This document shows positions 7,594-9,436 of a stretch of 9,436 nt of DNA, in pieces; positions within the stretch are counted from its first letter, which is position 1, and each line of letters begins with the position of its first letter. This DNA comes from Flaviramulus sp. (GTDB lineage: Bacteria; Bacteroidota; Bacteroidia; Flavobacteriales; Flavobacteriaceae): NCBI GenBank assembly GCA_023255235.1, contig JALRJA010000009.1, positions 1-9,436 of the forward strand, written 5' to 3'. The notes below the pieces were generated by a model, which saw only the letters and a program-made list of their open reading frames with translations, made no database searches and was not told where the DNA came from. A program made the translations under genes and the position numbers.

Positions 7594-7866
7594 ATGAACA
7601 AAACAGATTTAATCGACGCAATGGCAGAACATGCAGGAATTACTAAAGCAGCCGCAAAAAAAGCTTTAGAATGTGCTTTAATTGAAATAGAAGGTGCTTT
7701 ACAAAAAGGCAACAGAGTTTCTTTAGTAGGATTTGGTTCTTGGTCAGTTTCTAAAAGAGCTGCCAGAGAAGGTAGAAACCCACAAACTGGTGCAACTATT
7801 AAAATTAAAGCTAAAAAAGTTGTTAAGTTTAAAGCTGGATCAGATTTAGCTAATGCTGTAAACTAA
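7594..7866 (+). CDS. hup: HU family DNA-binding protein
   Basis: 90 residues, the standard length of a bacterial HU subunit. HU dimers bind and bend DNA with little sequence preference and help to organise the nucleoid. Seen: the N-terminal helical dimerisation part MNKTDLIDAMAEHAGITKAA, the beta hairpin core VSLVGFGSWSVSKRAAREGR, the flexible arm with the GRNPQTG signature (residues 60-66) carrying the intercalating proline, and the closing VVKFKAGSDLANAVN. There is no extended Lys-rich tail. It is monocistronic, with a consensus promoter upstream and a strong terminator 25 bases downstream, which fits a highly expressed gene. The ATG has an A/T-rich leader instead of a Shine-Dalgarno sequence, usual for flavobacteria. 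A homomeric or heteromeric state cannot be decided from one gene. Confidence 0.97.
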   Translation: MNKTDLIDAMAEHAGITKAAAKKALECALIEIEGALQKGNRVSLVGFGSWSVSKRAAREGRNPQTGATIKIKAKKVVKFKAGSDLANAVN

Positions 7867-7884
7867 ATTATTTAGTACCATACT

Positions 7885-7922
7885 AAAAAAAATGCCTTCA
7901 CAAAATGAAGGTATTTTTTTTT
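7885..7922 (+). terminator. Intrinsic terminator after the HU gene
   Basis: The arms ATGCCTTCA (7892-7900) and TGAAGGTAT (7906-7914) pair over nine bases with one G-U wobble around a CAAAA loop. An A-run precedes the stem and a run of T (7914-7922) follows, so the pair can extend further. This is the clearest terminator in the window and probably isolates HU from yqgE. Confidence 0.9.
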
Positions 7923-7937
7923 ATACTACAACGCCAT

Positions 7938-7968
7938 TTGCATATTTAACAAATATATATTAGATTTA
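7938..7968 (+). promoter_or_regulatory. Probable promoter of yqgE
   Basis: TTG at 7938-7940, a 20-base spacer and TAGATTTA at 7961-7968 approximate the Bacteroidota consensus; the last base of the -7 element is A instead of G. A promoter is expected here because a strong terminator separates yqgE from the HU gene. The leader to the ATG at 7988 would be about 15 bases. Confidence 0.45.
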
Positions 7969-7987
7969 AATATTAATTTCATCAAAA

Positions 7988-8548
7988 ATGGTTACATCAA
8001 AACCCAAAAAAGGCGACTTATTAATAGCAAAACCTTCTATTATTGGTGATATGTCATTTAATCGTTCAATTGTTTTATTAGCCGACCATTCGCAAGATGG
8101 TTCTATAGGTTTTATACTTAACAAACCTCTTGAATATACTATAAATGATTTAATACCAGAAATTGAAGCACCATTTAAAGTATATAACGGCGGTCCTGTA
8201 GAGTTAGATAATTTATACTTTATTCATAAATTACCACAATTAATTCCTAATAGTATTGAAATCTCGTTAGGGCTTTATTGGGGAGGCAATTTTGAAAAAG
8301 TTACTGAACTCATAAAAACAAATGTTATAAAAGAAACCGATATTAGATTTTTTTTAGGATATTCAGGTTGGGATACCAATCAACTAGAAAAAGAATTACA
8401 TGCCAACTCTTGGGTGCTTTCTGAAAATAGTTACAAGAAAAATATTATAGAAAAAGACTATGCCACTTTCTGGAAAGAAAAAATGCTAGAATTTGGTGGC
8501 GAATACAGTATATGGTCTAATGCACCCGAAAACCCTAGTTTTAATTAA
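7988..8548 (+). CDS. yqgE: YqgE/AlgH family protein
   Basis: 186 residues, the normal family length. The diagnostic N-terminus is KGDLLIAKPSIIGDMSFNRSIVLLADHSQDGSIGFILNKP in outline (residues 8-47). It is followed by VYNGGPVELDNLYFIH (68-83), LGLYWGGNFE (94-103) and RFFLGYSGWDTNQLEKEL (119-136), all hallmarks of YqgE/AlgH. The biochemical role is not settled: AlgH was linked to alginate regulation in Pseudomonas, but the protein is widespread in bacteria that make no alginate, including flavobacteria. No signal peptide is seen. It converges with the aminotransferase gene and the stop codons overlap (8545-8548, within TTAATTAA). I recall YqgE next to a class IV aminotransferase gene as common in Flavobacteriaceae. 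Confidence 0.95.
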   Translation: MVTSKPKKGDLLIAKPSIIGDMSFNRSIVLLADHSQDGSIGFILNKPLEYTINDLIPEIEAPFKVYNGGPVELDNLYFIHKLPQLIPNSIEISLGLYWGGNFEKVTELIKTNVIKETDIRFFLGYSGWDTNQLEKELHANSWVLSENSYKKNIIEKDYATFWKEKMLEFGGEYSIWSNAPENPSFN

Positions 8549-9304
8549 TTATTTTGGGTTGTTTCATTAATTTTTTCAAGTAGTATTTTTGAAACTTGGT
8601 TTGAATATACTTTTTTTCTATACTTAGACACTGGCTGAATACCTGTTATAACATTGGTTATAAATATTTCATCTGCTTTTTGAAGCTCAAATGGTGATAC
8701 TGATTCTTCAATAATAGAATACTCGGGTAATGCTTTTAAAATGCGTAATAGTTGTGTTCTCATAACGCCTTTTAAACAACCATCGCTTATTTTGGGCGTT
8801 TTTATTATAGCATCTTTAACTAAAAAAATATTCCCGTTAAGTGCCTCAACAACCTGTTTGTTGGTGTTTAAAAGAAAACAATTGTGCAACTTATTTTCTT
8901 TGGCATAAATACTCCCTACAACGTTTATTGCTTTATTATTAGTTTTTAAAGTTGAAAGCAAACTTGGCGATATATAAAAATCTTTAAACAAATCAACTTC
9001 ATAAAACGCATCATCTAAGCTATATGTGTGATTATCTATTGATTTTACAGAAATAACAAATTCAACAGCATTGGTTTTTGGTGTATATAAACCACCCTCT
9101 TTTCTATGCACCATAAATTTAACGCGTGCTGCTTTTTGTAATAATTGATTGGCTTGAAGGGTTTTTAGAATTTGTTCTTCTATAAATTCCATGGTAAAAT
9201 TCATAGGAATATCCATGCGCATAATACGCATAGATGCCATTAGTCTAAAGTAATGATCTTCAAAAAAAAAAGAGTTTCCCAAAACTAGTTTTAATGGTTT
9301 CAAA
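8545..9304 (-). CDS. Class IV aminotransferase (PLP-dependent), 5'-truncated and apparently frameshifted
   Basis: The family includes branched-chain and D-amino acid aminotransferases and aminodeoxychorismate lyase (PabC); the exact substrate cannot be decided here. Seen: EDHYFRLMASMRIMRMDIP, a block typical of flavobacterial members, then LKTNNKAINVV with the likely PLP lysine in LK (codon at 8946-8944), VVEALNGNIFLV with the conserved Glu and Asn, GCLKGVMRTQLL, and ADEIFITNVITGIQPV near the end. The continuous frame runs to 9303 and would begin LKPLKLVLGNSF, which is not a family N-terminus. Shifting by one base in the ten-A run at 9262-9271 gives FETIKTSFGKLFFF-EDHY, which aligns without gaps to the usual FETLK...EDHY region. 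The gene is therefore probably frameshifted by one base, or misread there. The first 25-30 residues before FETIK are missing because the sequence changes character at about 9304. Confidence 0.85.
9262..9271. repeat. Homopolymer of ten A at the aminotransferase frameshift
   Basis: Ten consecutive A (ten T in the sense of the aminotransferase gene). Nine would keep the conserved FETIK and EDHYFRL parts of the protein in one frame. Sequencing or assembly length error is the simplest cause; true slippage variation is possible. Confidence 0.7.
9296..9304. other. Junction between flavobacterial and phage-like sequence
   Basis: GGTTTCAAA can be read as the FET codons of the minus-strand aminotransferase and as the GFK codons of the plus-strand phage-like frame. 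To the left the DNA is AT-rich. To the right I count 76 G+C in 132 bases (58%). Homology to the aminotransferase stops here. A join at a short shared sequence suggests a chimera. Confidence 0.7.
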
Positions 9305-9436
9305 GTCTACGTGTCTAACAACCTGCCCCAGATCGGTGGCGGCGCTGGCACTGCTGGTACTACTGAGCAGACGACCGACTTCGGTATCATCGTTGCTGGT
9401 CACGAGAGCGCTGTTGCAACTGCTGAACAGATCACC
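9296..9436 (+). CDS. Phage-like major capsid protein fragment, open at both ends
   Basis: The frame starting at the GGT of 9296 is open to the window edge and gives 47 residues: GFKVYVSNNLPQIGGG, a Gly/Thr/Ala-rich stretch, then DFGIIVAGHESAVATAEQIT. The combination of a 'VYVSNNLP' strand, a variable loop and 'AGHESAVATAEQ' resembles the C-terminal half of tailed-phage major capsid proteins with the HK97-type fold, as in podovirus and cyanophage or pelagiphage relatives. This is pattern recognition and not a search result. G+C is 58%, and C- or G-ending codons (ATC, ACC, CAG, GGC) are common, unlike every other gene in the window. The true start is not present; the left end is the junction and the right end continues beyond the window. 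Confidence 0.55.

Noticed and set aside
9302..9304. Prophage integration into the aminotransferase gene
   Set aside because: No integrase, att core or repeat is seen, and the phage-like frame begins in mid-gene exactly where the host gene is cut; a chimera explains both better.

Overview
The window looks like ordinary core chromosome of a flavobacterium (Bacteroidota, probably Flavobacteriaceae), with a short foreign piece joined to its right end. The main part is AT-rich (roughly one third G+C by eye). Its genes start without clear Shine-Dalgarno sequences. At least one promoter fits the Bacteroidota TTG-N19-TAnnTTTG pattern. The gene set is typical of the group: DUF493, DUF4290, an Asp-type MurA, a RecQ with a C-terminal zinc motif, Fmt, HU and YqgE.

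Layout from left to right. (1) Positions 2-1561, plus strand: the end of an SRPBCC-fold protein, directly followed (TAAATG) by a class I photolyase. (2) Positions 1605-3924, minus strand: DUF493, DUF4290 and murA, probably one operon read leftward and converging on the photolyase gene. (3) Positions 4013-7404, plus strand: a P-loop ATPase/kinase-like gene, recQ and fmt, joined by TAAATG and ATGA junctions and therefore probably cotranscribed; they diverge from the DUF493 operon across an 88-base gap. (4) Positions 7405-7922: an HU gene with its own promoter, an inverted repeat around that promoter, and a strong intrinsic terminator. (5) Positions 7938-8548: yqgE with a probable promoter. (6) Positions 8545-9304, minus strand: a class IV aminotransferase gene converging on yqgE with overlapping stop codons. 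(7) Positions 9305-9436: 58% G+C sequence whose open plus-strand frame resembles a tailed-phage major capsid protein.

The genes are mostly housekeeping: DNA repair (photolyase, RecQ), peptidoglycan precursor synthesis (MurA), initiator tRNA formylation (Fmt), nucleoid structure (HU) and PLP-dependent amino-group chemistry (class IV aminotransferase). I find no CRISPR array, transposase, tRNA, rRNA or defence system, and no convincing undescribed system.

The part most worth a second look is the right end. The aminotransferase gene carries an apparent +1 frameshift in a run of ten A (9262-9271). About 25 bases further on, its conserved reading breaks off at GGTTTCAAA (9296-9304), where the phage-like frame takes over on the opposite strand. 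Both genes are cut in mid-frame at the same few bases, so a chimeric assembly or amplification junction is the most likely explanation. Other points of interest are the Cys-to-Asp change at the MurA active site, the position of the RecQ zinc motif near the C-terminus, and the repeat structure around the HU promoter.
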